Translations under genes and position numbers: made by a program | From: Chondrosia reniformis | Taxonomy: Eukaryota; Porifera; Demospongiae; Chondrillida; Chondrillidae | Direction: 5' to 3' | Assembly: GCA_947172415.1 (NCBI GenBank) | Contig: OX359189.1 | Location: forward strand, 4,726,501 to 4,790,500 | Length of the DNA: 64,000 nucleotides | Shown: one piece after another, positions 1 to 12,300 of the stretch | How the letters are laid out: each line of letters opens with the position of its first letter | How positions within the stretch are numbered: the stretch's first letter is position 1 | Notes under the pieces: model-generated | What the model saw: the letters and a program-made list of their open reading frames with translations, nothing else | The model's database searches: none | Told to the model about the DNA's origin: nothing

Positions 1-81
1 GCACGTTTGTGTGCAATTGGAAAAAGTATATGGTACTTGGACCAGTGGTCCATGTAGTGGTTATCCACTTTTCATAACCGT

Positions 82-3000
82 GTGGCCGACGTAATTGAGA
101 AGCTGAAAGCCCCTCTATTTCCACCAGTGAGTGAATGTCTTACCTATTTTCGCTTTCCTTGCAGGAACATTTTCACCTCATCTGCCTTGATATTTGTCAC
201 CACGAAGCTATCACGTACTTTTCCCTGCAGATATTTCTCTTCAATAAACCTTTCAAAATCCTGGAGGAGTGGACGATTACATATATCGTCCTGTTATTTG
301 CCAACCTATGCTGCAGTTTCTTTGATATTCTCCAGGATGCTTTATCAGCCATTCCATCAGAGGAATGCTATATCATACTGGGTGACTTTAATGCTCGTGT
401 GGGGTCCAGACTATAGGTGAAGATGAATGGTGGTACGAAAAGGGTCCCCATGGGTATGGAGAGCTGAATGAGGCTGAAAGGGAGTTGTTGTCCTTCCTCT
501 CCATAAACGAAGCCACTGTGTGCAACACATGGTTTCAGAAGAGGAGGATCTACAAGCAGACTTGGCAGCACCCCTAGTCACGCAAGTGGCACTGTAGGAG
601 GCAACATTGAAGGAAATGCCTGGATGTGTGTGTGATGCGGGGGACAAACTGTAACACGGACCACAGTATGGTGAGGGCAAAGTTAATGGTTGGGAGGAGT
701 GTGAGGTACTTCAGGAGGGCCAGAGAAAGAACAGGGGTAGGGAGATGGAATGTTACAAAGCTTCAGGGTGCCTGTGTGGATGACAGAGGAATAGTGACAG
801 CTAGAGAGAGGTTTGTGGAGTGTTTAAGGGAGCGGCTGAAGGAGAATGGGATATGGGCAGTAGGGCAGAAAGGAAATGGGATGTCTTGAGTTCAGTGATG
901 TGTGTTGCTGCGAAGGAGTGGTTAGGGTATGAAGATAGGTGGAACCAGATTGGTTCCCGGAGAGTTAGGTGGAACTAAAGCCCTTGTTTGTAGAGAGGAA
1001 TTGGCTGCATACTGTGTGGCTCAGCATTGGAGGAGAAGGGAATAGGAGGAATTATGCTGAAGCCCACAGGGCAGCTAGACAAGCAGTGAGGGCAGCTAAG
1101 GATGCTTGGTTTCAACGCAAGGCATCGGAGACTGAGAGTGGAAGTAATGGTGGAATGGTGATTTAGCGATATATCAGGAACATCCCGAGAGGGAGGAGAG
1201 GGCTGGTGCCAGTGAGGGCTACAGTAGTTAAGGATGAGAATGGTAATACCTGTACCACAACAGAGGACCAATAGGAGAGATGGAGGAGGCACTTCAGTAA
1301 CATCCTCAACAGTCAAAGTGAGTTTGATATGGAGTTGAGGAAAGTGAGACAGAGACCAACGAGGAGTGAGATGGCAGAGGTGCCCTCAGAGGAAGAGCTG
1401 TTGAACGCTGTGGGAAAAATGAGGAATGGGATAGCTGGTGGGGAATCAGGCATTTTACCAGAAATGGCAAAGGCTGCCTGCTGTGAAGAGGTGTTTCTCA
1501 GCAAGTTGTTGGACCTGGTGAAGGGAGTTTGTACCCCTAGTGCTTGGTGTGATTCCATCCTTGTGCCTATTCCCAAGAAAGGTGATCTCTCCAATTGTGA
1601 TAACTGTAGAGGCATCTCAATGTTGGATGTGGTGGGTAAGGTGGTAGCAAGGATACTGCAAGAGAGGTTTCAGAAACTGGCTGAGGATGAGCTGCCAGAG
1701 TCACAGTGTGGTTTTTGGACAGGAGGAAGCTGTAAAGACATAATCTTCAGTAGTCATGGGAGCACCAGTTCAAAGCCTTCCTCACTTTCTTTGACCTCAA
1801 AAAGGCTTACGACTCTGTCCCCAGATGGGCAATGTAGCTGGCTCTGGAGAAGCTCGGTGTGCCAGAGCAGGCAATTCAACTGATCAAATCCTTCCATGAG
1901 GGTAAGAGGGCTAGAGTCCGTCCAGAGGGGATAATGCTAGAAGAAATACAAGTGCAAAACGGCCTTTGCCAAGGTTGCTGCATGGCGCCAGTCCTGTTCA
2001 ATTTGTACACCTCCCTGGTTGTAGAGAGGTGGCTGGAGAAAGTGAAAAGTGCTGAGGGAGTCGGTATGACCGTCCGGTGCAAGTTGGACAGGAAACTGTT
2101 CAGAAGATACACAATGAATGCAAGTGAGAATAGAGTGACTGAGTGCCCATTCGCTGATGATAGAGCCATCCTTGCATCCACAAGGCTTGGAGCAGAGAAG
2201 TCAGCACTGGTGTACCAGTAGAACAGCCGTGACTTTGGGTTGACAGTCAGCATAACGAAAACCCAGCACATAGTAACAGGCAGATTGTTGGATGAGGAGG
2301 ACCCCATATATAGCACTGGAGGGAGGGGAAGGTGGAAGCAGTGAAAGACTTCCCATATCTGGGATCCTTAATTGAATGTTCTGGGAGGATGGATGCAGAT
2401 GTGAACAGAAGAGTGGCACAGGCATCAAAGGCTTTTGGTGCGCTCAGGAAAGCTGCATGTATTCCTAGAAAAGCATCTAAAGCTAGTCACCAAGAAGAGA
2501 GTGTATATATAATGTGTGTGTCCTTTCAGTTCTCTTGTATGGGGCAGAAAGCTGGATCCTACTCAGGCGGCATGAGAAATGGCTGAACTCATTCCACCAT
2601 AGGTGCATCAGAACCATCTTGGGCATCTCCAACAGGAAGCAGTGGTCAGAGCGCATTACAGAGGTGAGGAGGAGATGGGGAGATGAGGAGACTGTCGGGG
2701 AGAAGGTGCTGAAGAGGAGGTTGGAGTGGCTTGGCCACCTAGCGAGAATGCACAGGCTGCCAAAGATGATGCTGCCGCAACCCCAACCCATATGTGGGCC
2801 ATGGAAGAGATGGAGGGATGTAGTGGGGAAGAACCTCAAAGATGTGGAAGTGGGAGAGCATGAATGGTATGAGAAGGCAGAAGGGTCAAGAGCAGGATGG
2901 AGAGCCTTGTACCGGGTGGGGTTGGAGAGGTGTAGGGAGACAAGGATATCACAGGCACGAGCATCTACAGGGGCAAGGGATGTGGTTTGGGAATTATACT

Positions 3001-3164
3001 CCAGAAGCTTTAGGAGGGAGAGTGACAAGAAGAGGCACAAGTGTTTGGAGGAGAGACAGAGTTCAGTGTGTGAACAGCATGGTTCAGCACAGTGTTCACA
3101 ATGCCAGAGGTGGTTTAGGAGCAGAGGGGGGTTAGCAATCCATAGATGTGTCCCTAAAGTCTAA
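82..3164 (+). pseudogene. Decayed non-LTR retrotransposon (LINE): endonuclease, reverse transcriptase, C-terminal zinc finger
   Basis: A LINE polyprotein is readable across several frames, broken by stops and frameshifts. An APE-type endonuclease segment lies near 250-590, with LGDFNARVG at about 379-405. Reverse transcriptase follows at about 1380-2520: VPIPKKGD, the palm motif DLKKAYDS (about 1793-1818, after a frame change), QNGLCQGC, and the catalytic box FADD at 2150-2161. The C-terminal part (2514-3164) is one long open frame and ends in a Cys-x2-Cys...His-x3-Cys finger at 3093-3149. In a live element this protein nicks target DNA and copies its own RNA. The order endonuclease, RT, terminal finger excludes LTR elements. 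I cannot name the clade. The element is inactive; a Tc1 relic begins just after its stop codon. Confidence 0.85.
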
Positions 3165-3199
3165 TGGCACTAGGGAACCTATCTGGAGACTTGCTGCCC

Positions 3200-4508
3200 A
3201 TAGGGTGAAGTGTGGCCGTGTAATGGCAGTATTTCAACAGTATAGGACTATTTATAAACACCAGAGAATTGTTGTACTTTGGAGAGGGATATAAAGTGTC
3301 AACAATAGGGTAGATGCTGTCTTGTGAAATTTTTCAAATCACCAGGCAAGGTCTTTCAGATTTGTTAAAGAAGTACCAGGCAACAGATCCTATTTCCAGG
3401 AAAAGTGGCTCAGACAGAAAGACTAAAATAACTGAAGACATCTATCGGAAGGTTGATACAAGAATGGAAGATGATTGAGACAACAGTTAAAGAACTGCAA
3501 AAGATGTTTCTAAAGAAGGTCACGAATTATAAAATCAACCATCTTGAAAAGTTGTAAAGAACTTGGTTGGACCCAAAGAGGCAGTGCCAAGGGCGGATCC
3601 CGGATTTGGGAAGGGGAGGGGCTTGTTGGTAACTTCCCCTTGTCTGCCATTTATAGCACAAAAGAAGCCAAAATGGCTGTTCAAAATGGCTGCCAAAGTA
3701 TAAATGTTGTCGGTTTAAAATAAGTTTGAGTGACTGAATTCTTGACTAAGATTAACAATTGGCTACTAAAGGCAAGGAAGATAATTATAGTATCATAATA
3801 TATGACTTTACTTTAACCATGGCCAGATTGAACCGTGCATGCAGTTTTTCTCAGTAATATAATTGTAATTCTGTATATTTACCTAACTGTGTAGCTAAGA
3901 GGTAGGACTGAAGCCCCTGTAGCCCCTCCCTGGATCCGCTCTTGAGTGCCGCCTGTTAAATGATTAGGAATGGTAACAAGCCAAAGCTCTTAGCAACGCC
4001 AAACAAAATAGAGGAACGCCTATAAGCCAAAGCCTGTAATTATATATGAAGGTTCATGTTAGGGCAGCTATAAGTAAGCAAGGTCCTTCAGGAGTATACA
4101 CATTTGAGGGTTGCATGGAAGCTCCAGCATATGTTAGGATTTTAGAAGCGACACTTCTGTCAATGATAGATGAATTACACCTGATGGACCCTTTTATCTA
4201 GGTTGACGATCCTATGCATACGTCATCACTGGCAAGTTTTTTTAGATCTAAAGTTAACTGGTGGTCTACCCCAGCAGAATTCACAGAGAGTAACCCCACA
4301 GGGACCTTATGGCAACAATTGAAAGAATACTCGAGGTAAAAAAAAAATGGAATGTGGAAATGCGCATTCTGACCCGTGGTATAGAACATTTTTGGGAGGC
4401 AGTTGATGCAGAAACATGTACAAGATATATTAATAATCTTCAGAAAGTACTTCCAAAGATGATTGAAGTGAAGGCGGACCAATTGGTTGAATATTTAACA
4501 GACTGTTA
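3200..4508 (+). pseudogene. Tc1/mariner-type transposase relic, split by a MITE
   Basis: The 5' part (about 3290-3560) translates to a degraded paired-like DNA-binding region, with LSDLLKKYQATDP and KSGSDRKTKIT. The catalytic part resumes at about 4050 and continues to 4508, with VHVRAAISKQGPSGVYTFEG, ILEATLLSMIDE, VDDPMHTSS (a decayed form of the QDNDPKHTS box) and a C-terminal segment like ...VLPKMIEVKADQL. The same family appears nearly intact on the minus strand at 18285-19356, which supports the call. A 356-bp insertion (3589-3944) interrupts the reading. Stops and frameshifts show it is dead. Confidence 0.75.
3589..3944. mobile_element. Non-autonomous DNA element (MITE) inside the Tc1 relic
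   Basis: The ends are AAGGGCGGATCC and GGATCCGCTCTT, an imperfect inverted repeat. The hexamer AGTGCC lies on both sides (3583-3588 and 3945-3950), one base away on the right. There is no coding capacity. The G-rich run after the left end and C-rich run before the right end extend the inverted symmetry. Short TIRs with a 6-8 bp duplication would fit a hAT-type MITE, but the superfamily is inferred. Confidence 0.6.
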
Positions 4509-4510
4509 GT

Positions 4511-5356
4511 GTCTTGTTTGTTTATTCGTTATTGTTAATATTTTGGATCATTAGTGGTGAATAAACTTATAAGCCATATCTTTTAGTTAATAATCCTAAA
4601 CTTACGTATGTACTTGGATAATATGTACACATTCAAATAAGCAGAAATAAAATGCAGAGACTATACTAATAACAGTAAATAATTAAAAGTAATAATGGAA
4701 AACAGTTGATAAGCTACTTATAATGTTTGTTTGTTCTCAAAGCTTGGCAGGCCTTCCCAATAGCAATTAGACATTTTTCCAAACTGGCTGAATTCCCCTA
4801 TGTCATTAGATCTGTTAACAGTAAACAGTTGATAGTTCATGGCTATCAGCTTCGCCTATGAATATATGTTGATACAGTTTTCTCCCTCATCCACTTTAAG
4901 GTTGTCAGCTATGACAACGGTAGTAGTCCCTGTAATAATAGTAGTCACAGTAATGGTAGAAGCCAACCTTCTGTCTCTGTGGCATTTGCCCTTCATAATA
5001 TTTTTTCTCTCTTGAGGTTTTGCAACTGTCACCATTCTTCTCTTAGAGTGGTGTTCTGACTGGTTGGGTTTCCCCAGCTTTAGGAAACCTGCTTCTCCTT
5101 CAGTTACTTCTTTCTTCGATTCTTCTTATAGTGTGGCATCGAGTATAACTTTTGTGGACTTGCTGACTCTACAGTAGCTGATTCCTTGATGATAGAATTA
5201 AAATTCCAAATACTAAGCGATGATATGTATCTTCTATCAGGATTTGCAATATATAAACTTGATGAAAGAAAACAAATATAAATATTAGGCATGTTGGCTT
5301 ACAAATGCCAATGATTTAGTGGTTGAAATGATAAGGCGTATTTCTTGAAATAGAAT
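4511..5356. other. No gene seen
   Basis: AT-rich sequence without a recognisable coding frame, RNA gene or repeat boundary. A 62-codon minus-strand frame at 5104-5292 resembles nothing I know. Confidence 0.5.
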
Positions 5357-5381
5357 GTTTCAACCTGTAGATCTTCATTAG
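5357..5381 (-). ncRNA. Degenerate hammerhead-ribozyme-like core (Penelope-associated)
   Basis: Read on the minus strand this is CTAATGA, a stem II arm GATCTACAGGTT, then GAAAC. The hammerhead core is CUGANGA, helix II, GAAA. The first box has one mismatch (G to A) and the GAAA box is intact. It matches four other copies in the window. Probably a decayed Penelope-like terminal fragment. Confidence 0.4.
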
Positions 5382-5535
5382 TAATAGGTAAACATTGAAA
5401 CGTCCTATTTCTAGAATTCTTGTTGCTGTCGCTCAATAATTCTGATACTTCTTCATTCAGTGATAGAAAACAAAATAAATAAGAGTTGATAACAAAATAG
5501 GAAATGTGTAAATAAAAAGATAGTAAATTTAAGGA

Positions 5536-5990
5536 CTATATAATCTGAGAATTCCTCATGGCTGGCTCTCTTGAATACATCATAATTAGACATGGTCTTA
5601 AGGACACTCGAGAGATTGTTCCAGACTGAACTTCCATTGAAAGTATGGACATTATTCCTATTCCCATCTTCATCCCCACTTTGAAAGGGGGATGAAGATG
5701 TATGAGGCTGTACATATGGAGTAAGAATGAACTGAAGATATCTGAATAAAAAGGTTTCACAAATAGATAGGGGTGCTGATTAAGGGTGGATTTAAAGACA
5801 CCAAAGAGTAGGTGCCTGTGCATTTGGGTTGATAGAGTTTGCCAGCCAAGTTGGTTTTGTAGGTTGGTAGTAGAGGCATGGCAGCTCTGAAGGTCTAGTG
5901 GCATGGTTTTGCAGACGCTCAAGCTTGAGTCACAGATAATTTGGTAAAGAGTATCAGACAAAGTCACAGCAGTCAAACATAGGTAATACA
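5536..5990 (-). pseudogene. 3' end of a LINE reverse transcriptase
   Basis: The minus strand reads LGWQTLSTQMHRHLLFGV, then HPYLF, then after a frame change NNVHTFNGSLVWNNLSSVLK and FKRASHEEF. This is the usual layout after the RT domain in CR1/Rex/L2-type LINEs: an 'LGW..L..RR' segment followed by 'F....WN.LP....' near the C terminus. The catalytic RT core is missing, and at least one frameshift lies near 5660. Alternative: part of another retroelement class. Confidence 0.45.
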
Positions 5991-6011
5991 TGCATTATCA
6001 ATTTGTAATAC

Positions 6012-6190
6012 ATGCAGGATTCACAGAAGATCAAGAAAAAGAAGACAAAGACTCCCAGGATCAGTGATGAAGGGTAGAATTCCCAGAAAAAGCTGTCTGA
6101 CCCAGTGGAGAAGAAGATGAAAGAGGATGAAAGAAAGAAAAAGAAGAAAGAAAAGACTCTTGTATCTCCATCCAAAAGCTCTCTTCAGGT
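6012..6190 (+). repeat. Lysine-rich duplicated segment (copy 1)
   Basis: About 150 bp match the reverse complement of 54855-55015. Both copies share a run encoding SQKIKKKKTKTPRISDEG or TQKIKIKKKIKIPRVTDEG, and a second block with LSDPVEKK or its equivalent. Frames break at the same place in both. It lies just past the AMACR stop codon on the opposite strand. It may be a copied exon of a lysine-rich protein or part of an unidentified repeat. Confidence 0.45.
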
Positions 6191-6376
6191 TTAGTTCCCC
6201 TATAGCTTTTACAGATTAGGCATAGCATGTAGGTATTAGATTTTTCATGCATCAGTATGTATTTAACTAATAACTATACAAGATAATAAGATTCCACTGT
6301 ATACAACATTATCCTATTTCTGGAATGCCTATTGTTCAATGTGTCTCTTGTTGTGTATTGCACATATTTTTTAGCT

Positions 6377-9300
6377 TTACAACTTTGCTAATCTTGGCTG
6401 TCCATCAACTATTCCTTCACGAAGAAGTACAGTTAAATCCTGTAGAAAATATAAATTTCAGAAATATGCAGTAAACGTATACAATGCCTGTGCCTGAATG
6501 TGAACTACTCTATTGATGTAAACTATAGGGCTTCCTTTGAGATAAAACAAAGATTGTCATATGAAGTTTTATAAGTGCTATATACACTCAAACTCTTACG
6601 CTAAACACAATTAAACACAAGACGTCACTGTAGCACAGAGTAACATCTTGTACTAATTGGAATTGAATAAAGGGTCTTATGTATACCTGTATGAATGGAA
6701 CTCTATTTTTATGTAGATATGGTTCACATGCTTATGGGGCTAAGGCCACATAGGTATTTCCTATACACTTTCTGTATGACTCTGATAAAGGTCATACAAC
6801 CTGTACCACAAAAGTATCTTGTTACAAATTGGCTTACAGAGGATAAATACATGTCAGTTTTCACTGATTATGCATACACACAACTAACTCAACTGGTACC
6901 TGCAAAAACAATATGTGATATACCTATATGATATATATGCTTACAGCTTGAGAATAACCAGCTTCACTTAAAATGTCTTTGGCCTCTTGTTCAGGAAGTA
7001 CCTGCTTCTGTGATGACACTTCTGCAGGAGTTCGAGAGAGCCGAGGTGCTGGAGCTATAAGCACAAACAGATGTATAGTAATTCCATATGTTAATAATGT
7101 GTACCACAGCCATCCACACCACATAGAATCTACATTTTCATAGTTAATTCAAAGCCTCTAGTGTCCGTGTAAATACTTTCAGCTGGGCAAGCTGAAGAGT
7201 ATATCAACATGGTTTACATATACTTTAGAGATTTTTGAATGTATGGAAACTACAAATCTTGTCAGTAGCATGGCTATTGGTTAAATATAAGCACAACTGA
7301 GTATATGTATATAAACTGCTCTTATAATTACATCAGTGTCTCTAGAAGGAGTAAAGGGTAGGAGACTTGCTTGAAACTCTCATAGAATATGGGCCCTTAT
7401 AATACTGTATATAGCCGTTACAGCTGGGGAAAGCAGTTTTAAAATAAAATCAGAAAACAGACACATTCCTAGCTAAGAAGTGATGAACTTCAGTCACTTA
7501 AGAGGAGCCAATTAAAAAACTGTATGTTATTCAGTACGAACCATACACTCTACGGTACTCTACAAAAGGAGATGCAATACCTGGCTCAAACATTTCAGGG
7601 GAAGTAGTGATAAAAATGCTTCTATCAACGTTATGAGGATGCTCTTTGGCTTCTTCAGGAGTCAACACTGGTTCCACACAAGCATCCAAACCTTGAAAAA
7701 GACAATCATATTTCTTCACAATATAGCAGTTACAGAATAGAGCATGTGGGTCATAAACTTTACCATTAAATACATCTATCCATTCTTGCTGTGATTTTAA
7801 TTTGAAGGTAGCAGCAAATTTTATTTTCATTTCTTCCTAGAATCAAAGGTGTGTCAGTTATACAGTTTCACATTCTTTAAAGTGGCAAAAACGAACTGAT
7901 TAAGAAATAAAATTATAAAGAGAATGTCGTTTACAGGATGCTGGATACATTTCCTTACCCATTTGGTAAAATCCATTTGATGTGGTAGGCCCTCTTCATG
8001 TAATCCCATTGCTTTAAGAAGTGCACTACATCCAATGTATTGGATAGTGTAAATACGTATGGGTGGCCACTGAGTTAGGGTTGAAAATAATAAATAATAT
8101 AACATTGATGTGCTATAATTAGACACTTTACCTGTAAAATTGTGGCTCAATTGCTGCAACAGACATATATTTGCCATCAGAGGTTTCATATCTTTTGGAA
8201 AGGGAAATTAGTTGTGATCAGAATAGAATTTACTGTAGTAATTATCCTTTAGACTGAACATGCATATTTAGACTTGCTGAGCATCTAACGACGTACTTTA
8301 GGCATATTCATATCATTAACCATTTTGACTCTAAGTGACAACAACTCAGTTTTCAATGCTCAACAAGTCAAAAGATGTTCCATCTATATGATAAGTTGCA
8401 TGTAGTTAGAAGAAATCCTTAATTCATTACTTCAGAGTATTCAAAAAACTGACTGAAAAACTGACACGATTTCCATTAATTAAATGCATTAACCTTCAGA
8501 AAATCAATCATTAAATACATGCTTTGACACACATTTCATACATTTGCTAAATAGAGATAACCTTATTAAAATAACAGTTAAAATATTATGGTTTAGGAAC
8601 AATAAAATTATAGGCTTAGAGGAGTAAAGCATACATATCTACCGCAGTACAGGTCTAGAATAATATTGTAACCCAACAATATATGCACCCATCCTCACCT
8701 CATTGTACCTATTTGTTATAATTTACATTATATATATATATACGTATGTAAATCATGTGTTCCCTCTAAATTCACACTTACACTTCGTAAAAAGGTGCTC
8801 CTGAATCTAGAAGATTACTTCCTCTGGGACCATCCCATAATCCTAATATTTTTGATGAATACAGAAAGGTACCCAAGTAACTACTTCCTTCCACCATAGA
8901 GCAGTCAACTATTTGGCCTTTTCCCTAGAACATTCAACAGAAAGCATGCATATTTAAGTGTAAGCCATTTGGAAACAATACATCATTACTGATTGTAAGC
9001 AAGCATTTACTAGACACCTCAAGTGAAAGAATTACCTTCCAAATAAGGTATTATGTTTACATGTATGTACATGCAAAAGGGGGAGTTTATTGAACGTAAG
9101 CTTATGCTGGGCTATCATAGGAAATAATAAACACCACACATAAACACATTATTTGCAATGATAGCCCAGCAGAGGCTTATGTGCAATAAACTCTACCATT
9201 TTCGCGCCTAGTCACACCTTGACTGTAGCCTCCATTCTCTCTCAATCATAAAACCACAAGTGCTTCATTTGCGGTGGATTGATAAGTGGAGAACAGTCAT

Positions 9301-12300
9301 CCATTTTCAGCTACCAATGTATACCATACTGATAATGACCCCTAAAGAGGGCTAAACAGCTGACTGTTGTTCACTGATGACATTTTGCCATCTTGGATGA
9401 CTGGGATGTCATCACTGGTTGCCACTGAATAGGACTTCAGTCCCCCAGCCAAGTAGACAGTTGTCACTTGGTTGGTTGGCATAATATCCAGTGGTGTTTA
9501 TTATTTGCTTGTATGTACATTACATTCATGGCTATATCAAGTTAGATTACCACACCAAAAGGTACCACACTATACAGCGAATGCCAGAATAATACTTACA
9601 GATGTCTGCCTTTCTATCAAAGCCATTAGTATCCCAGTGACACACATCATACTTCCACCAGCAAAATCTGCAACCTGTGAAATATGCATGAATGCTTAAT
9701 TCATAATAAAACCTAAAATTATTTAACAATCATCCACCAATAACAAGCAATCAAACCTAGCATGGCTAGCTTACCTCAAGGACTTCAACCAATTGGGATT
9801 GCTAACTATTTTTCTTGGTTGAGTCTTAATCTAAGACTGAAATGTTGTATATGTACATCCATTTAGTAGACATGCTGTGCATCTCTTCTACTGAAGAATT
9901 TTTAAAATATTTATCCTTTCAATAGTACAGCCAACATAATTTATTAGGTTTACAAACATCGATGGGATTTATCAACTTATAGCTAACTATGGATTGGTAC
10001 TGAAGAAGACCCTTGGGGTCAAAATCTCTGACAGCCAACAAAACTGCTTCTTTAGATGTTGTAAAAGTTGAAATATGATCATTTCAAAAGACTAGTTCCA
10101 CGCAGTTAGAAGAAATCCTTACTCTAATATGGATTATGAACTTGATTGACTTTACTGCCTTTATATTAAATTCATATCTTCTTCTTTCTAAACTAATTCA
10201 CACCTCCCTGTCTTTTTATAGAAAACTGAGCATTTCTCAATAGTCTTCACAAACTCTATTCTAAAATCAAAACCGTCTTTTTTCTTGCTCTTTGCCTCTT
10301 TTAGTTAACTTTAATCACATGATGGCCACTATCCATGTATCCTCCTCTAAAAACAATTGTACCAAGATTGAAGATCTGAACCACTACTTGACCAACATAC
10401 ATACAGTCTTCAAAATTTGGCTAGGGTCTTGGTCTAGAATGTACTATAAAGTTCGATATGGAAACAGGACATTAGTAACAAACAGTCTACTTGCTGTAGC
10501 AAAAGATAATAGAGCCTAACTATTGTCACTGGTACATCTCTATAGTCAAAATTAACCCTTTTACAGTGTAACTCACGATGCATTGAAGTTACCAATCAGC
10601 ATCATCAGTCGATATACATTATTCACTACACAGTTTAGATGTGAATCAAAGCCATCTTTCTTAAGCAGAGTAAGTAAGAACATACACCACTTCCAGTTAG
10701 AAGAGGGAACATTTGGATCAGGAACTCTGTTACCACTGATTGTGATGACACAGCTTGGTGGAATCACAAGCAGTGAGCACTCCTGCCACACTGCATTCAT
10801 CTTTCCACTGAAAAGACCAAGTAGTACCTACTGACATCTCCTAAGCCATTGCCTTCATTTGGTAGGTGGATCTATGTTACTGTAGGATGGTCATTCACCA
10901 AGCTTCATTTCCCTTACTAGCTAAACGGTACACCATGAATGGTTTATACATTCCATGTTCCATTTCCGAGGTATAGAGTAGTCACTTGCTATAGCACCAG
11001 TGCCAATGTCTCTGTGAGGACACTTTCTCAACCACCAACCCAACATCCACCCATATCCTGGGAAGCTACTTTGCCTCACTTAAACAAGTTTATCATACAC
11101 TAAGGTACACGGCTGCATTGTCATACTTCCTCCTCTGTTATTCCAAAGACATTCCATACAGTATCTCTGATTTCACCCAAGACATCCTTTTTCCTCATCA
11201 CACCTTTTAATTATTTCAGACCTCACAAGGAAGAATACTGGAATATTTAGGTGAGAAAGTCCCTAAAGTAATTACAATGACATCATTGGAGACATCTGAG
11301 CCAACTACCCTGATAAAACGTCTCCTACCAAACTCTGGAAACCATCATACTGGCACACTACCCAAGATTCACTGCAAATGCAATCACTTTTGTCCGTGGG
11401 TCTACTCAAAAATCCACAACACTTCTTATAACACGCTGTCAGAGTGTTTCTTTGGTCAGATTCAATAAAGGTAGGGAAATCAAAGGACATCCCAAATATC
11501 TACTGAAGAATTGTTAGTAATAAAACTTGTCAACGTATCTTCATTCATGAAAATATACCATTATCTTATAATTTAATTTTCTTGCTGGGATTTAATGTTT
11601 TAAACCATTAATACAACTATATGATCTATGAAGTAACATTTACAGCAAAAACTGTAACTCCGTGTACTTTTAATATTTCCTGTGGGAATCATAATGATAG
11701 CAATGCTAATTATAAATTTAGAAAACCACAGAAACACTGCTCCCTATGACCTTGATGTGACACTTAAAATCAACAATAAAAAACACATACCAAGTTCAAT
11801 GGTCCATAAGGTGGCTCTCCCTTCCTACCAAGTTTCTACAAACATAGAAAGCAAGTGATTCTTGTGAAAAGATTCTAGTAGATTAATAGACAACTGCAAG
11901 AGTACAACAACTTAAAAAATACACACACATTGATTTTTACCACCACAGTGTTAGACACTCTGCAATGGTATGTACAGTCATGTGACATTTTAAAGAGTTG
12001 CTATTCCTAGAAAAGATTCATATTGGAAACAGATATGTGAACTCTATTAACATATGTAATGAATATACTAAAAATAACAATTACTAAACAGAAAACATAA
12101 TTTATTAAATAAAATAATAATGTCTTCCAGAAAGAAAAAGAGCTCCTGAAAGGGGTACTCCAAGCATATGGACATCCCAGAAAGGTTGCTGAAAGAAGCA
12201 CGAGGAAGAAACAACAGAGGCAGGAAAGTAGGGAGGAGGGTAAACACAAATTGTTTATTCCATACGTGAAAGGACTAAGCGAGAAGATCTCCAGGACATG

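Noticed and set aside
10292-10834. Overlapping frames on both strands in AMACR intron 5
   Set aside because: No domain motif in any frame, no splice context, and composition like surrounding intron.
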